Positions 1-8,498 are shown, counted from the first letter of the stretch. The stretch is DNA of 64,000 nt from Ensifer adhaerens (GCF_028993555.1 NZ_CP118611.1:2627501-2691500), one strand, 5' to 3'. Program-made: numbers and translations. Notes: generated by a model not told the origin, from the sequence alone.

Positions 1-1
1 T

Positions 2-1000
2 ACGCGCGTCGAGGCAATCTTCCGCAAGGCGGGCCTGAACGACGTCCAGGCAGGCGCGCTTGCGCGCGTCATCGTCGCCGGCGAACGCGATGCCTGCAAG
101 TCGCACGGCATCTACCGCATCGAAGGCGCGTTGCGCACGGTCAAGGCCGGCAAGGTGAAGCCGGATGCGGTGCCTGAACTCGATGCGGGTGAAGGTTCCG
201 CCATCGTCAAGGTCAACGCCAAAGGCGGTTTCGCGAACCCAGCCTTCGAGCTTGGCCTGCCGGTGCTTGCCGAGCGCGCCCGTACGCTCGGCGTCGCCGC
301 CCTCGTCATCAACGACTGCACCCATTTCTCCGCCCTCTGGCCAGAGGTCGAAGGCTTGACCGGTGAAGGCCTTGCCGGCCTCGTCATGTGCCCGAGCTAT
401 GCGACGGTTGCGCCGACCGGCGGCAACAAGCCGCTGCTCGGCACCAACCCGTTCGCCTTCGGCTGGCCGCGCCAGGGCAAGTCGCCCTATGTCTTCGACT
501 TTGCGACCTCGGTTGCCGCCCGCGGCGAGATCGAGCTGCACCGCCGCGCCGGCAAGCCTTTGCCCGAGGGCTGGGCGATCGACGCCGAGGGCAATCCGAC
601 CACCGATCCGGAAGCGGCGCTCGCCGGCGCCATGCTGCCCTTCGGCGGCCACAAGGGCTCGGCGATCGGCACCATGGTCGAGCTTCTCGCCGGCATCATG
701 ATCGGCGACCTCACGAGCCCGGAAGTTCTCGAATACCTCGGCACAACGACGCTTGCACCTTTCCATGGCGAACTGATCGTCGCCTTCTCGCCGGAAAAGT
801 TCGCAGCCGGCCGTCCGGGCGATCCCTTTGCCCGTGCCGAAGTACTGTTCGAGGCGATCGTCGGCCAGGGCGCCCGCCTGCCGTCGCAGCGCCGCTTCGT
901 CGCGCGCGCCAAATCGGAAGCCGAAGGTGTCGTACTCAATCAGGCCGAGACGGAACAGCTCGACCGGCTGCTCGCCCTTGGATTGGATGCCGTCGCGTAA
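2..1000 (+). CDS. hypS: Delta1-pyrroline-2-carboxylate reductase / malate-lactate dehydrogenase family (Ldh_2), 5' end outside window
   Basis: The reading frame is open from base 2 and the N-terminus lies upstream of the window; 332 codons are visible. It belongs to the NAD(P)H-dependent Ldh_2 family (malate/L-lactate/ureidoglycolate dehydrogenases and Delta1-piperideine/pyrroline-2-carboxylate reductases). The family active-site stretch SHGIYR is visible at about 102-119, and GTNPFAFGWP and the glycine-rich FGGHKGSAIG follow. In S. meliloti the HypS enzyme reduces Delta1-pyrroline-2-carboxylate to L-proline with NADPH during D-proline use. The nearby hypD and hypR genes make that the best assignment here. 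The family annotation is firm; the exact substrate is inferred from context, and a different imine or keto acid is possible. Confidence 0.75.
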   Translation, partial: TRVEAIFRKAGLNDVQAGALARVIVAGERDACKSHGIYRIEGALRTVKAGKVKPDAVPELDAGEGSAIVKVNAKGGFANPAFELGLPVLAERARTLGVAALVINDCTHFSALWPEVEGLTGEGLAGLVMCPSYATVAPTGGNKPLLGTNPFAFGWPRQGKSPYVFDFATSVAARGEIELHRRAGKPLPEGWAIDAEGNPTTDPEAALAGAMLPFGGHKGSAIGTMVELLAGIMIGDLTSPEVLEYLGTTTLAPFHGELIVAFSPEKFAAGRPGDPFARAEVLFEAIVGQGARLPSQRRFVARAKSEAEGVVLNQAETEQLDRLLALGLDAVA

Positions 1001-1072
1001 GCCCAAGGGCAAGACAGCCGGCCTTCTGGCGCTGGGCAAAACATACGCCTCTCCCCGGGGGCGGCTCTTATC

Positions 1073-1108
1073 AAAGTGCGGAACCGGATTGCTCCGGTTC
1101 CGCATTTT
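1073..1108 (+). terminator. Rho-independent terminator after hypS
   Basis: A 12-bp perfect stem (1077-1088 with 1093-1104) closes a TTGC loop and is followed by TTTT, about 75 bases after the hypS stop. The A-rich left flank (CAAAG) could give weak termination of the convergent NIPSNAP gene as well. Confidence 0.85.
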
Positions 1109-1206
1109 GAGAGCTTGCGAGGCAAAGGGCATCCGGTATCGACACCGCGAGCCTCCCGCGGCCCCGTCGAGGGAGCGTTCGACGGGGCATCCTCCGACGA
1201 ACTGCA

Positions 1207-1980
1207 TCACGGCAGCAACGATCGTGCTGTTGGCGTTAGGCGCAAGACCTCGTTCTGCCGCCACGTCCGCCGCTCCATCTCCGAAACGACTTCTGTCATC
1301 CAGGTCTCGGAGCGCGCGAGCGCGGCCAGGTGGGCCTCGTACGCGGCCAAACTGGGGAATGCGGAGAACCAGATGAAGACCGTCTCCCCCTCGCGAACCG
1401 GCAGTCTCGGAAACGTGTTCGGGCTCCGCTCCGTGACCAAGGCGGCCAACGCGATGGCCGAGGCTTGCACCAGGTGTGGCTTCACACTGGTCTCAAAGAA
1501 CGTGGCAAATGCCTCCTCCGTGCGTGGTGCGAGATAACAGCAAGTCGCAACCACAAGGCCGCGCTCTCCGCCTGCCGCGCCGGGCTGGGCGCGCGCGGCG
1601 TTTAATGGCGCAAAGCCGACGTCGGGCGATGCCGGCCGCAGAAGCAGAACATTGTCCGAATTGATCATCGTGCCGTTCGCCCGGTCGCGGTGAGCGGCCC
1701 AAACAGGCCCGCTATAAAACGCGTTCAGCGCTGCGGCACGGGACGGCATGTCGCTGAAGCCTCTTAGCCATACGAAGCTGTCGGGATCATCAAGGTCGCG
1801 GAACTGCCCTATCACCGACATTCCCTCCACCTCCTGGGTTTCAATGAACTCGCGGTCGAACAAGTCGATCAGCGTTTCCCGGGCGTGCGGTCGAAGCCGA
1901 TACCGCCGCAGTTCAATGATCGCGTCGGCTCTGTCGCGCGCAGCCCGCGCTATTGATTGCTCCTCATGCATGACAGTCAC
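1207..1980 (-). CDS. NIPSNAP family protein
   Basis: A two-repeat NIPSNAP protein of about 257 residues, a ferredoxin-like alpha+beta-barrel fold related to antibiotic-biosynthesis monooxygenases. The N-terminal repeat begins with ELRRYRLRPHARETLIDLF and the second half contains the matching VFIWFSAFPSLAAYEAHL. No catalytic residues are evident, and the biochemical role of bacterial NIPSNAPs is unsettled. I prefer the GTG start at 1980: the GGAGG ribosome site is 7 bases from it but only 1 base from the ATG at 1986; an ATG at 1971 is also possible. It is transcribed divergently from a TetR gene across a doubled palindromic operator, so it is probably the regulator's main target. Confidence 0.75.
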   Translation of the reverse strand: MTVMHEEQSIARAARDRADAIIELRRYRLRPHARETLIDLFDREFIETQEVEGMSVIGQFRDLDDPDSFVWLRGFSDMPSRAAALNAFYSGPVWAAHRDRANGTMINSDNVLLLRPASPDVGFAPLNAARAQPGAAGGERGLVVATCCYLAPRTEEAFATFFETSVKPHLVQASAIALAALVTERSPNTFPRLPVREGETVFIWFSAFPSLAAYEAHLAALARSETWMTEVVSEMERRTWRQNEVLRLTPTARSLLP

Positions 1981-1997
1981 GTGCATTCCTCCACAAA

Positions 1998-2040
1998 ACA
2001 GGACAAGTGTCCTGTTTTAAATACAGGACACTTGTCCTGT
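1998..2040. promoter_or_regulatory. Doubled palindromic operator between the NIPSNAP and TetR genes
   Basis: Two 18-bp elements, 1998-2015 (ACAGGACAAGTGTCCTGT) and 2023-2040 (ACAGGACACTTGTCCTGT), are exact reverse complements of each other. Each is itself an 8-bp inverted repeat with a 2-bp spacer. Their centres are 25 bp apart. This is the size and symmetry expected of a TetR-type operator, and it sits between the two divergent start codons. Binding by the adjacent TetR protein is inferred. Confidence 0.85.
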
Positions 2041-2081
2041 TTTGTCAATCTGCTATAGATCGGAAAGAATGGAGGGAACTC

Positions 2082-2720
2082 ATGGGGGAACGACCGACCT
2101 CGCCGCACCGGCGCACGAACGATCCGGAGGGGCTAAGGCAGCGGCTTGTGGATGCGGCCTATGCTGCCTTCACGACGCGTGGCTACCATTCCAGTGCGCT
2201 GCATGACTTGAAGCGCGATGCGGGCGTCACGGGTGGAGCGCTTGCCCATCACTTCCCGACCAAGAAGGCCCTTGGCCTTGCCGTCATTCAGGATCGTGTG
2301 GCGGAAGCCGTTGAATCGACCTGGATCATGCCGGTCAGAACTGCGGCGACGGCGGCCGATGGCATCCAGACCGTATTTGCAACGATCATTTCCGAACTGG
2401 AGCGCAACGGGGCTGTGTCGGGTTGCCCGTTGAACAACCTCGCGCTTGAACTGTCGCGCGAGGACGAGGCCTTCCAAGCCGCGATCGAAGCGGTTTTCTT
2501 GCGCTGGAGGACCGCCATCGCCGAGAAGCTGCGGGCAGACCTTCGTGCAGATCGGATCGACGATTTCGACGCTGAGGCGATGGCAACCCTGGTGGTGGCA
2601 GCCTATTCCGGTGCGATGGCGATGGCGAAAGCATCCCAGTCCGTGGCTCCCCTGAAGATCTGTGGTGAGCAGTTGACGTCGATCATTCAAAATCAGGCGT
2701 CGCAGGAATCCGAGGTTTAA
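2082..2720 (+). CDS. TetR/AcrR family transcriptional regulator
   Basis: A 212-residue TetR regulator. An N-terminal helix-turn-helix (about residues 17-63, with YHSSALHDLKRDAGVTGGALAHHF) is followed by an all-helical ligand domain containing GCPLNNLALELS, a motif common in the LmrA/YxaF/AcuR-like branch. The ATG at 2082 was chosen because GGAGGG lies 5 bases upstream; an earlier in-frame start at 2007 would run through the operator. It is divergent from the NIPSNAP gene, with two palindromic operators between them, so autoregulation plus repression of the NIPSNAP gene is the simplest model. The inducer is unknown. Confidence 0.88.
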   Translation: MGERPTSPHRRTNDPEGLRQRLVDAAYAAFTTRGYHSSALHDLKRDAGVTGGALAHHFPTKKALGLAVIQDRVAEAVESTWIMPVRTAATAADGIQTVFATIISELERNGAVSGCPLNNLALELSREDEAFQAAIEAVFLRWRTAIAEKLRADLRADRIDDFDAEAMATLVVAAYSGAMAMAKASQSVAPLKICGEQLTSIIQNQASQESEV

Positions 2721-2762
2721 GAGCGAGGCAGATGCTGCCTCTCGCCTCGTTCAGATTCCGCG

Positions 2763-2800
2763 CAAAAACAAACCCCCTATATCCTTGCGATATAGGGGGT
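2763..2800 (-). terminator. Rho-independent terminator downstream of hypD
   Basis: A perfect 12-bp stem (2772-2783 with 2789-2800) with a five-base loop. Read on the minus strand it is followed by TTTGTTTTTG. It lies about 80 bases beyond the hypD stop and faces the end of the convergent tetR gene, so it may also stop read-through from that side. Confidence 0.88.
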
Positions 2801-2880
2801 CAGCAACGTCACCTGAGATTTCACACTTTGGCGAGCCTCCTGCGGGGAGGTCTTCGCTCTAGAGTGCGGTCAACCGGCGA

Positions 2881-3843
2881 TCAGGCCTTGTACTTCTGGA
2901 CGGCGCCCGGGAGCTTGCTCCACTCGGTGTACCAGCTGTTGAACAGCTTGAACTGGGTTTCGACATAGCCGCGCTGGCTGTCCGAAAGCACGTCGCTCTC
3001 GTTGAAGTGCAGCGTGTATTCCTTGTCGCCCTTCAGCACCATCATGTGCTTGAAGTAGAGGACGAGATCCGGACCTTCGTCGAAGGACGAGAGCACGGCG
3101 AGCGCCTGCTCCAGTTCGAGTGCGCGTTGGCGTGCATCGACATCGCCTTCGGCGGCCGCACGCGACAGGTTGCACATGTGGATGACTTCCTTCGGCAGCA
3201 CGCAGCCGATGCCGGTGATGGCACCCGTTGCGCCGCAGTTGACGAAGCCATGGAACACGGCCGTGTCGACGCCGATCATCAGCGAGACGCCATCGTCACG
3301 GCTGGTGATGTTTTCGGCCGCGTAGCGCATGTCGGCAGCGCCACCGAATTCCTTGAAGCCGACGAGGTTCGGATGTTCGGCGCGCAGCGCGAAGAACAGG
3401 TCCGCGCGGGTGGCAAAGCCGTAGTAGGGGCTGTTGTAGATGACAGCCGGCAGGCTCGGAGCGGCCGAAAGAATGGCCTTGAAGTGGTTCTTCTGGGCGG
3501 CGACGACCGAACCGCGCGACAGGACGCGCGGGATGACCATCAGGCCCTGCGCGCCGACCTTCTCGGCGTGTGCGGCATGGGCAACGGCCGAAGCGGTGTT
3601 GACGGCGCCGGTGCCGACGATAACCGGAATGCCGGCCTTGACCAGGCGCTCAACGCCTTCCATGCGCTGCGCGTCGGTCAAGAGCGGCCAGTCACCCATC
3701 GAGCCGCAATAGACGACGGCGGACATGCCTTGAGCAATCAGTTCCTTGCCCTTGCGCACCAGCGCGTCGAAATCGGGGGTGCGGTCTTCCTTGCAGGGGG
3801 TCATCAGCGCCGGGATGACGCCGGTGAAAATCTGAGCCTTCAT
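2881..3843 (-). CDS. hypD: Delta1-pyrroline-4-hydroxy-2-carboxylate deaminase (DapA/NAL superfamily)
   Basis: A 320-residue (beta/alpha)8 protein of the dihydrodipicolinate synthase/N-acetylneuraminate lyase superfamily. Tyrosines of YNSPYYG (about 136-142) and the Schiff-base lysine K164 in GFKEFGG are visible. The sequence strongly resembles S. meliloti HypD as I remember it. That enzyme deaminates the hydroxy-pyrroline made from cis-4-hydroxy-D-proline to alpha-ketoglutarate semialdehyde. The ATG at 3843 follows GGAG at normal spacing; an upstream in-frame extension to 3876 looks spurious. A GntR-type operator lies about 80 bases upstream, between this gene and hypR, so it probably has its own HypR-controlled promoter. 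Confidence 0.88.
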   Translation of the reverse strand: MKAQIFTGVIPALMTPCKEDRTPDFDALVRKGKELIAQGMSAVVYCGSMGDWPLLTDAQRMEGVERLVKAGIPVIVGTGAVNTASAVAHAAHAEKVGAQGLMVIPRVLSRGSVVAAQKNHFKAILSAAPSLPAVIYNSPYYGFATRADLFFALRAEHPNLVGFKEFGGAADMRYAAENITSRDDGVSLMIGVDTAVFHGFVNCGATGAITGIGCVLPKEVIHMCNLSRAAAEGDVDARQRALELEQALAVLSSFDEGPDLVLYFKHMMVLKGDKEYTLHFNESDVLSDSQRGYVETQFKLFNSWYTEWSKLPGAVQKYKA

Positions 3844-3920
3844 CTGAAACTCCTCTCGGCTTTGTCTTCGGGGCAATGGCGCACGTGCGCCCTTGCCGTT
3901 GATCTAGACAATAGCCTTTT

Positions 3921-3948
3921 GTATTTTATTTGTCGACAAGAAAAATAC
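3921..3948. promoter_or_regulatory. Putative HypR (GntR) operator at the hypD promoter
   Basis: A 28-bp interrupted palindrome centred at 3934.5. It has a perfect core TTGTCGACAA and outer arms GTATTT (3921-3926) and AAATAC (3943-3948). The same core occurs at the hypR promoter. Assignment to HypR is inferred from position and from the size of operators typical for FadR-type GntR proteins. Confidence 0.75.
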
Positions 3949-3956
3949 AAAGACTG

Positions 3957-4667
3957 CTACAAAGCGATATCGAGCTTGTTGTTGCGGGCAAAAAGCTTCT
4001 GCACCTGCTCGACGATCTGTTCCGCATGCGCCTTGCCCAGCCGATCCGCGGCCTCGATATCGCGCGCCGCGATCGCCGCGATGATCTCCGCGTGTTCGTC
4101 GACGAAGCGCTGCGGGAACTGCTCCTCGTAGGATTGGTAGTAGAGCCGCAGAATGCGTCGGCCTTCGTCCAGCAGCCTGCGGAACAGGCTGGTGAAATAG
4201 GGGTTGCGGCCGGCCTCGGCGATTGCCGCGTGGAAGGCGGCATTGGTGGCAATCATCGCCAGTGCGTCGCGCGACTGGACGGCTGCGGCATAATCCTCGT
4301 GGAAGCCGCGAATGATCGGCAGGTCTTCCGGCCGGTGGTTCTGCGCCGCAAGCCGTGTCGTGACGCGGTACATCAACACCAGCGCGTCGAAGAACGGGTT
4401 CAGATTGAGGAAGTCGATGTTCGCCACCATCGTCGAGCGGTTCGGCAAGGTGTCGATCAGCCCTTCGCCCGCGAGCCGCACCAGCGCCTCGCGGATCGGC
4501 GTGCGCGACATCTTCAGCCGCTCTGCTAGCTGCACCTCGTCGATCGGGCTGCCTGGCGGCAGGACCAGATCGAGGATTTCGTCGCGCAGGAGGTCATAGA
4601 CCATCTTCACGCCGGAACCGCGCTTGCGTTCGGGGATGGGGCTGTTGTCGGTATCGATATCGGTCAT
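3957..4667 (-). CDS. hypR: GntR family regulator, FadR/FCD subfamily (HypR-like)
   Basis: A 236-residue GntR regulator. A winged helix-turn-helix occupies about residues 20-85 (with DEVQLAERLKMSRTPIREALVRLAGEGLI), followed by an all-helical FCD ligand domain. S. meliloti HypR represses the hyp genes, and the gene sits immediately upstream of hypD. The ATG at 4667 has AAGGAA at good spacing; the TTG at 4688 lies inside the operator and is rejected. Identical palindrome cores at its own promoter and at hypD suggest autoregulation. Identification as HypR rests on the neighbour; other FadR-type regulators have the same architecture. Confidence 0.78.
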   Translation of the reverse strand: MTDIDTDNSPIPERKRGSGVKMVYDLLRDEILDLVLPPGSPIDEVQLAERLKMSRTPIREALVRLAGEGLIDTLPNRSTMVANIDFLNLNPFFDALVLMYRVTTRLAAQNHRPEDLPIIRGFHEDYAAAVQSRDALAMIATNAAFHAAIAEAGRNPYFTSLFRRLLDEGRRILRLYYQSYEEQFPQRFVDEHAEIIAAIAARDIEAADRLGKAHAEQIVEQVQKLFARNNKLDIAL

Positions 4668-4677
4668 GTCAGATTCC

Positions 4678-4697
4678 TTTGTCGACAAAAGAAATAC
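4678..4697. promoter_or_regulatory. Second putative HypR operator, upstream of hypR
   Basis: TTTGTCGACAAA, centred at 4683.5, with one conserved outer half (AAATAC, 4692-4697); the other outer half is not conserved. It lies just upstream of the hypR start codon, as expected for autorepression. Confidence 0.65.
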
Positions 4698-5030
4698 TTG
4701 TCTCTGTCGTCAGGATCAACAGGGTTTGGCGGGGCGATTGGTGGGCAAGCGCGAATATCCGAATGCGTGCATCATCGTTGCGCCACACTCTGCGGAGAGT
4801 CGCGTGGGACCGCAACGCCCCGGGGCCGCGGGATCGGTGGTTACCCCCAGGCGGCCTGGAGACGGGCCTGCAGCAACAAGCGGGCCGACCCATGCATTTG
4901 CCACATGGGAGCGCTGAGTTTTGAGCGCTGCAACTTACCAAGAGCCTGAGCTATAAGGTGTTCATCGAAGCGAAACGAGGCGCCACGGACTGGCTGCCAG
5001 GCTTCGAAAGCCCATTGAAAGGGGGATCAA
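4698..5030. other. Intergenic stretch without a supported gene
   Basis: Several short open frames overlap here on both strands, but none has a recognisable domain or a convincing ribosome site. The stretch presumably holds the hypR promoter and the promoter of the DUF1127 gene that starts at 5031. Confidence 0.6.
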
Positions 5031-5177
5031 ATGAACATCGCACGCTCCATCAACAACTGGCGCAAGTATCGTCAGACGGTCACCGAGCTGGGCCGCATGT
5101 CGAACCGGGAACTTCGTGACCTCGGCATCGAACGCGCCGACATCGACCGCGTCGCACGCACGGCCTTCGCCCGCTAA
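5031..5177 (+). CDS. DUF1127 small protein
   Basis: A 48-residue basic protein, MNIARSINNW... ending ARTAFAR. It contains the DUF1127 core (RMSNRELRDLGIERADIDR), found in many very small alphaproteobacterial proteins. The AAAGGGGGA ribosome site is well placed, and a terminator follows 30 bases after the stop, so this is a stand-alone transcription unit. Some rhizobial DUF1127 proteins affect RNA turnover and phosphate or carbon physiology; no specific role can be read here. Confidence 0.88.
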   Translation: MNIARSINNWRKYRQTVTELGRMSNRELRDLGIERADIDRVARTAFAR

Positions 5178-5207
5178 GGCGATCTACACAGACTGAGTAA
5201 CTTGCCC

Positions 5208-5239
5208 AAGCGCCTGCATCTCCTGCGGGCGCTTTTGCC
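5208..5239 (+). terminator. Terminator after the DUF1127 gene
   Basis: A stem-loop pairs AAGCGCC (from 5208) with GGCGCTT, with an additional inner GCA/TGC pairing, and is followed by TTTTGCCTT. Confidence 0.78.
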
Positions 5240-5376
5240 TTGTGCGGCCTTGTGAACGAAGCGTGAGCCCCGCTCCTGTGCAGCCGCGTTGCCTCATTTC
5301 CTCAAAATCAATGCTGACAGAATCTGGCAGGGGTCGCGCGTAAAGTAGTCCCATGATCAGAGATCGAGGGATGACC

Positions 5377-5889
5377 ATGTCGGCGAATTTGTTTCAGACA
5401 GGCGGTGCGGCTAAGCCGGGCGAGCGCAATTTCTGGATCGGCGCGGTCTCCGGCGACGATATGCATGACGCATACGAAAGTGGCCTCTCGCGCTACGGTT
5501 TCGGCAATGTCCAGTCGATGACGCGCGTCAAGGCAGGCGACGGTTTCGTCGGCTATTCGCCGAACGCCGCTTTCTGCGGCAGAGGCGCGCTTCCTTGCTT
5601 CACCGCCATCGGGACGATCAAGGAGCGCCTTCCCTATTTCTTTGCCATGGGCGGTGTTGCTCCCCACCGCGGCGACGTCGATTGGGCCGACAGCATCGAG
5701 GCGCCGGTCCGGCCGTGGCTCGACAGCCTGGAATTTGCCGAAGGCAACCGCAACTGGGATCAGAAGCTTCGTTTCGGCTATCTCGCCATCAGCGAACGCG
5801 ATTTTCGCGTGATCGCGCGGGCGATGCACGCCGATGTCCGGACGGTGTTCCCGAAAACGCCAGCATTTCGGCAGCAATTGGCCGGGTGA
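5377..5889 (+). CDS. EVE domain-containing protein (UPF0310-like)
   Basis: A 170-residue PUA-like/EVE-fold protein. Motifs include FWIGAVSGDDM at the N-terminus, RVKAGDGFVGYSP, PCFTAIG, the hydrophobic-aromatic PYFFAMGG, and RNWDQKLRFGYLAIS near the C-terminus, all in UPF0310 order. EVE domains are related to YTH domains and are predicted or shown to bind modified bases in nucleic acids. The ATG at 5377 was chosen over those at 5353 and 5371 because GAGGG lies 6 bases upstream. It is convergent with agpT and has no functional partner nearby. The ligand is unknown. Confidence 0.75.
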   Translation: MSANLFQTGGAAKPGERNFWIGAVSGDDMHDAYESGLSRYGFGNVQSMTRVKAGDGFVGYSPNAAFCGRGALPCFTAIGTIKERLPYFFAMGGVAPHRGDVDWADSIEAPVRPWLDSLEFAEGNRNWDQKLRFGYLAISERDFRVIARAMHADVRTVFPKTPAFRQQLAG

Positions 5890-5904
5890 CGAAGGACCTC
5901 CGGC

Positions 5905-6840
5905 CTACGTCGCGCCCATTGCCTCCTCAGGTGTGTCGGACGGTTGCTCCACGGAGCCGGCCGGCACACTCGCATACATGCCGGTCGTTCTGAATTCGGT
6001 GGGGCTGAGCCCGAAGGACCGGCGGAAGACCTTGGCGAAATAGTTGGGATCTTCGAAGCCGGAGAGGATCGCCACCTCCTTGACCGGCAGGCTCGCTGTT
6101 TTCGTCAGCAGTTTCACCGCACGTTGCAAGCGCTTTTGCAGCACGTATTCGGCCGGCGCCATGCCTTCGCTGGCGGCAAAGACGCGGGAGAAATGGGCGC
6201 GGCTTAAGCCCGAGACGCGCGCCAGTTCCTCCACCGGAAGCGGGTTCTGCAGATTGTTCATGATGTGGTCGACCACCCGGTGCATCGTCCGGTTCTCCTG
6301 GCTGAACACCGGGTGCGAGCCGAAGACGTCGTCATAGAGCGCCATCGCCGCCTCATAGGCGATCGCAGACGCGCGCCCCGGCGTCTCGCCGCCGCGGATC
6401 AGGCGCAAGCTGCAGTCGGCCAGATGCTCGATCGTCTCCGGCTGCAGCTTCAGGACCGGTCCGGTGACGGCGAGGATTGCACGGTGGATGCGCAGCGCTT
6501 CGTCGCCGTTCATCGAGATCCAGAAGAACTCCCAGCGCCCGCCGTCTTCCAGCCAGTAGCGGTGATTGTGCGGCACGAGCAACAGCAGCGTCTCGCCCTC
6601 CCGCACCCGATAGCTCCGGTTTTCGTAACGCAGGTTCCCGGCGCCCGCGATCGTGTGCTGCAGCACAGTAAACGGCGTGTTGCCACGCTTTCGCCCATCC
6701 CAGTCATAGGTCGCGTTGGAACGGATTTCATAGCCGGTGCTGGTCGGCATGGTGTGCAGGCTCTGGCGTCCCCTGGGCAAGGAAACCGTGCGCATCACTG
6801 GGCCGTTGTCGATCAAATCTTGCAGCATAAAATTACCCAT
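5905..6840 (-). CDS. agpT: AraC family transcriptional activator of alpha-galactoside genes
   Basis: A 311-residue AraC/XylS regulator. It has an N-terminal cupin-like sugar-binding domain (about 20-160) and two helix-turn-helix motifs at the C-terminus (about 205-290, including VEELARVSGLSRAHFSRVF and VAILSGFEDPNYFAKVFRRSFG). It is divergent from agaL1, as S. meliloti agpT is from its melA/agp operon; there the protein activates that operon with alpha-galactosides such as melibiose or raffinose. The divergent 190-bp region is the expected site of its operator, although I could not pick out a direct repeat with confidence. Confidence 0.85.
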   Translation of the reverse strand: MGNFMLQDLIDNGPVMRTVSLPRGRQSLHTMPTSTGYEIRSNATYDWDGRKRGNTPFTVLQHTIAGAGNLRYENRSYRVREGETLLLLVPHNHRYWLEDGGRWEFFWISMNGDEALRIHRAILAVTGPVLKLQPETIEHLADCSLRLIRGGETPGRASAIAYEAAMALYDDVFGSHPVFSQENRTMHRVVDHIMNNLQNPLPVEELARVSGLSRAHFSRVFAASEGMAPAEYVLQKRLQRAVKLLTKTASLPVKEVAILSGFEDPNYFAKVFRRSFGLSPTEFRTTGMYASVPAGSVEQPSDTPEEAMGAT

Positions 6841-7031
6841 GAAAGCACAATACCGCTCTGGCGGGGTCGGTGATTATACACATAATGACCGCCAACAGCG
6901 CAACAGGCGGTGCTTTCGGCCCGTAAGAAATGAGGGGGCTGCGTCGAGGTTGCGGGCATAGACGGCGAAAAACCGTGAATTGATTTTACCCTTTGTCAGA
7001 GACGCGTGCAGTTCATGAGGAGTGAAAGGGC

Positions 7032-8498
7032 ATGGCCACATTCAAGATCGCCATCATCGGCGCCGGCAGCATAGGCTTCACCAAGAAGCTCTTCACCGAC
7101 ATCCTCGCCGTGCCGGAGTTGCGCGATATCGAGGTGGCGCTGACCGACCTCAGCGCCCGCAATCTCGAGATGATCAAGGCGATCCTCGACCGGATCGTCG
7201 AGGTCAACCGCCTGCCGACGAAGGTAACGGCGACGACCGATCGGTTGAAGGCGCTCGAAGGCGCGCGCTACATCATCAGCTGCGTTCGCGTCGGCGGTCT
7301 CGAAGCCTATGCCGACGACATCCGCATTCCCTTGAAGTACGGCGTCGACCAATGCGTCGGTGATACGATCTGCGCCGGCGGGATCCTCTACGGCCAGCGC
7401 AACATTCCCGTCATCCTCGACTTCTGCAGGGACATTCGTGCTGTCGCCGAGCCGGGCGCGAAGTTCCTGAACTATGCCAACCCGATGGCGATGAACACCT
7501 GGGCGGCGATCGAATACGGCAAGGTCGATACGGTCGGCCTCTGCCATGGTGTCCAGCACGGTGGCGAACAGATCGCCGAGATCCTCGGCGCCGGCGAAGG
7601 CGAGCTCGACTACATCTGCTCCGGCATCAACCACCAGACCTGGTTCGTCGATGTCAGGCTCAAGGGCCGAAAGGTAGGCAAGGACGAACTTGTCGCCGCT
7701 TTCGAGGCGCACCCGGTGTTTTCGCAGCAGGAGAAGCTCCGGATCGACGTCCTGAAGCGCTTCGGCGTCTATTCGACCGAAAGCAACGGCCATCTCTCCG
7801 AATACCTGCCCTGGTACCGCAAGCGCCCGGAGGAAATTTCCCGCTGGATCGACATGTCGGACTGGATTCACGGCGAGACCGGCGGCTATCTCCGCCATTC
7901 GACCGAGACCCGCAACTGGTTCGAGACCGAGTTTCCGCAGTTCCTGGAAGCCGCCGGAAAGCCGCTCGATCACAGCCGTCGCTCGAACGAGCATGCGAGC
8001 CATATCCTTGAGGCGCTGGAAACGGGGCGTGTCTATCGCGGCCATTTCAACGTCAAGAATTCTGGCGTCATCACCAATTTGCCGACCGACGCGATCATCG
8101 AATCGCCCGGCTTCGTCGACCGCTTCGGCATCAACATGGTCTCGGGCATCACGCTTCCTGAGGCTTGTGCCGCGACCTGCCTGTCGTCGATCAACGTCCA
8201 GCGCATGTCGGTGCATGCGGCTGTCACCGGCGACCTCGACCTTTTGAAACTGGCGATGCTGCACGACCCGCTCGTCGGCGCGATCTGCACGCCGGAGGAG
8301 GTCTGGCAGATGGTCGACGAAATGGTGGTCGCTCAGGCTGAGTGGCTGCCGCAATACGCCCATGCCATCGACGGCGCCAAGGAACGGCTGAGGAGCGCCA
8401 CCGTCACCACACGTGACTGGAACGGTGCCGCACGCCGGCAGGTGCGCTCGCCCGACGAGCTGCGTGCCGAGCGACAGGCCGCCCGCGCCGCCGGGTAG
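7032..8498 (+). CDS. agaL1: Alpha-galactosidase, glycoside hydrolase family 4
   Basis: A 488-residue GH4 enzyme. The N-terminal NAD-binding motif is KIAIIGAGSIGFTKKL, and the metal-ligand Cys-His pair is in VGLCHGVQHGG (about residues 172-182). GH4 enzymes hydrolyse by an NAD+- and Mn2+-dependent redox-elimination mechanism in the cytoplasm, acting on melibiose or raffinose imported by AgpABCD. GAGGAG lies upstream of the ATG. A 115-bp gap separates it from agpA. It is a distant paralogue of agaL2 at the end of the operon, so the two may differ in linkage or chain-length preference. Confidence 0.88.
   Translation: MATFKIAIIGAGSIGFTKKLFTDILAVPELRDIEVALTDLSARNLEMIKAILDRIVEVNRLPTKVTATTDRLKALEGARYIISCVRVGGLEAYADDIRIPLKYGVDQCVGDTICAGGILYGQRNIPVILDFCRDIRAVAEPGAKFLNYANPMAMNTWAAIEYGKVDTVGLCHGVQHGGEQIAEILGAGEGELDYICSGINHQTWFVDVRLKGRKVGKDELVAAFEAHPVFSQQEKLRIDVLKRFGVYSTESNGHLSEYLPWYRKRPEEISRWIDMSDWIHGETGGYLRHSTETRNWFETEFPQFLEAAGKPLDHSRRSNEHASHILEALETGRVYRGHFNVKNSGVITNLPTDAIIESPGFVDRFGINMVSGITLPEACAATCLSSINVQRMSVHAAVTGDLDLLKLAMLHDPLVGAICTPEEVWQMVDEMVVAQAEWLPQYAHAIDGAKERLRSATVTTRDWNGAARRQVRSPDELRAERQAARAAG

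Noticed and set aside
4669..4949. Overlapping short frames between hypR and the DUF1127 gene
   Set aside because: Several mutually overlapping frames of 62-97 codons on both strands, without ribosome sites or domains.
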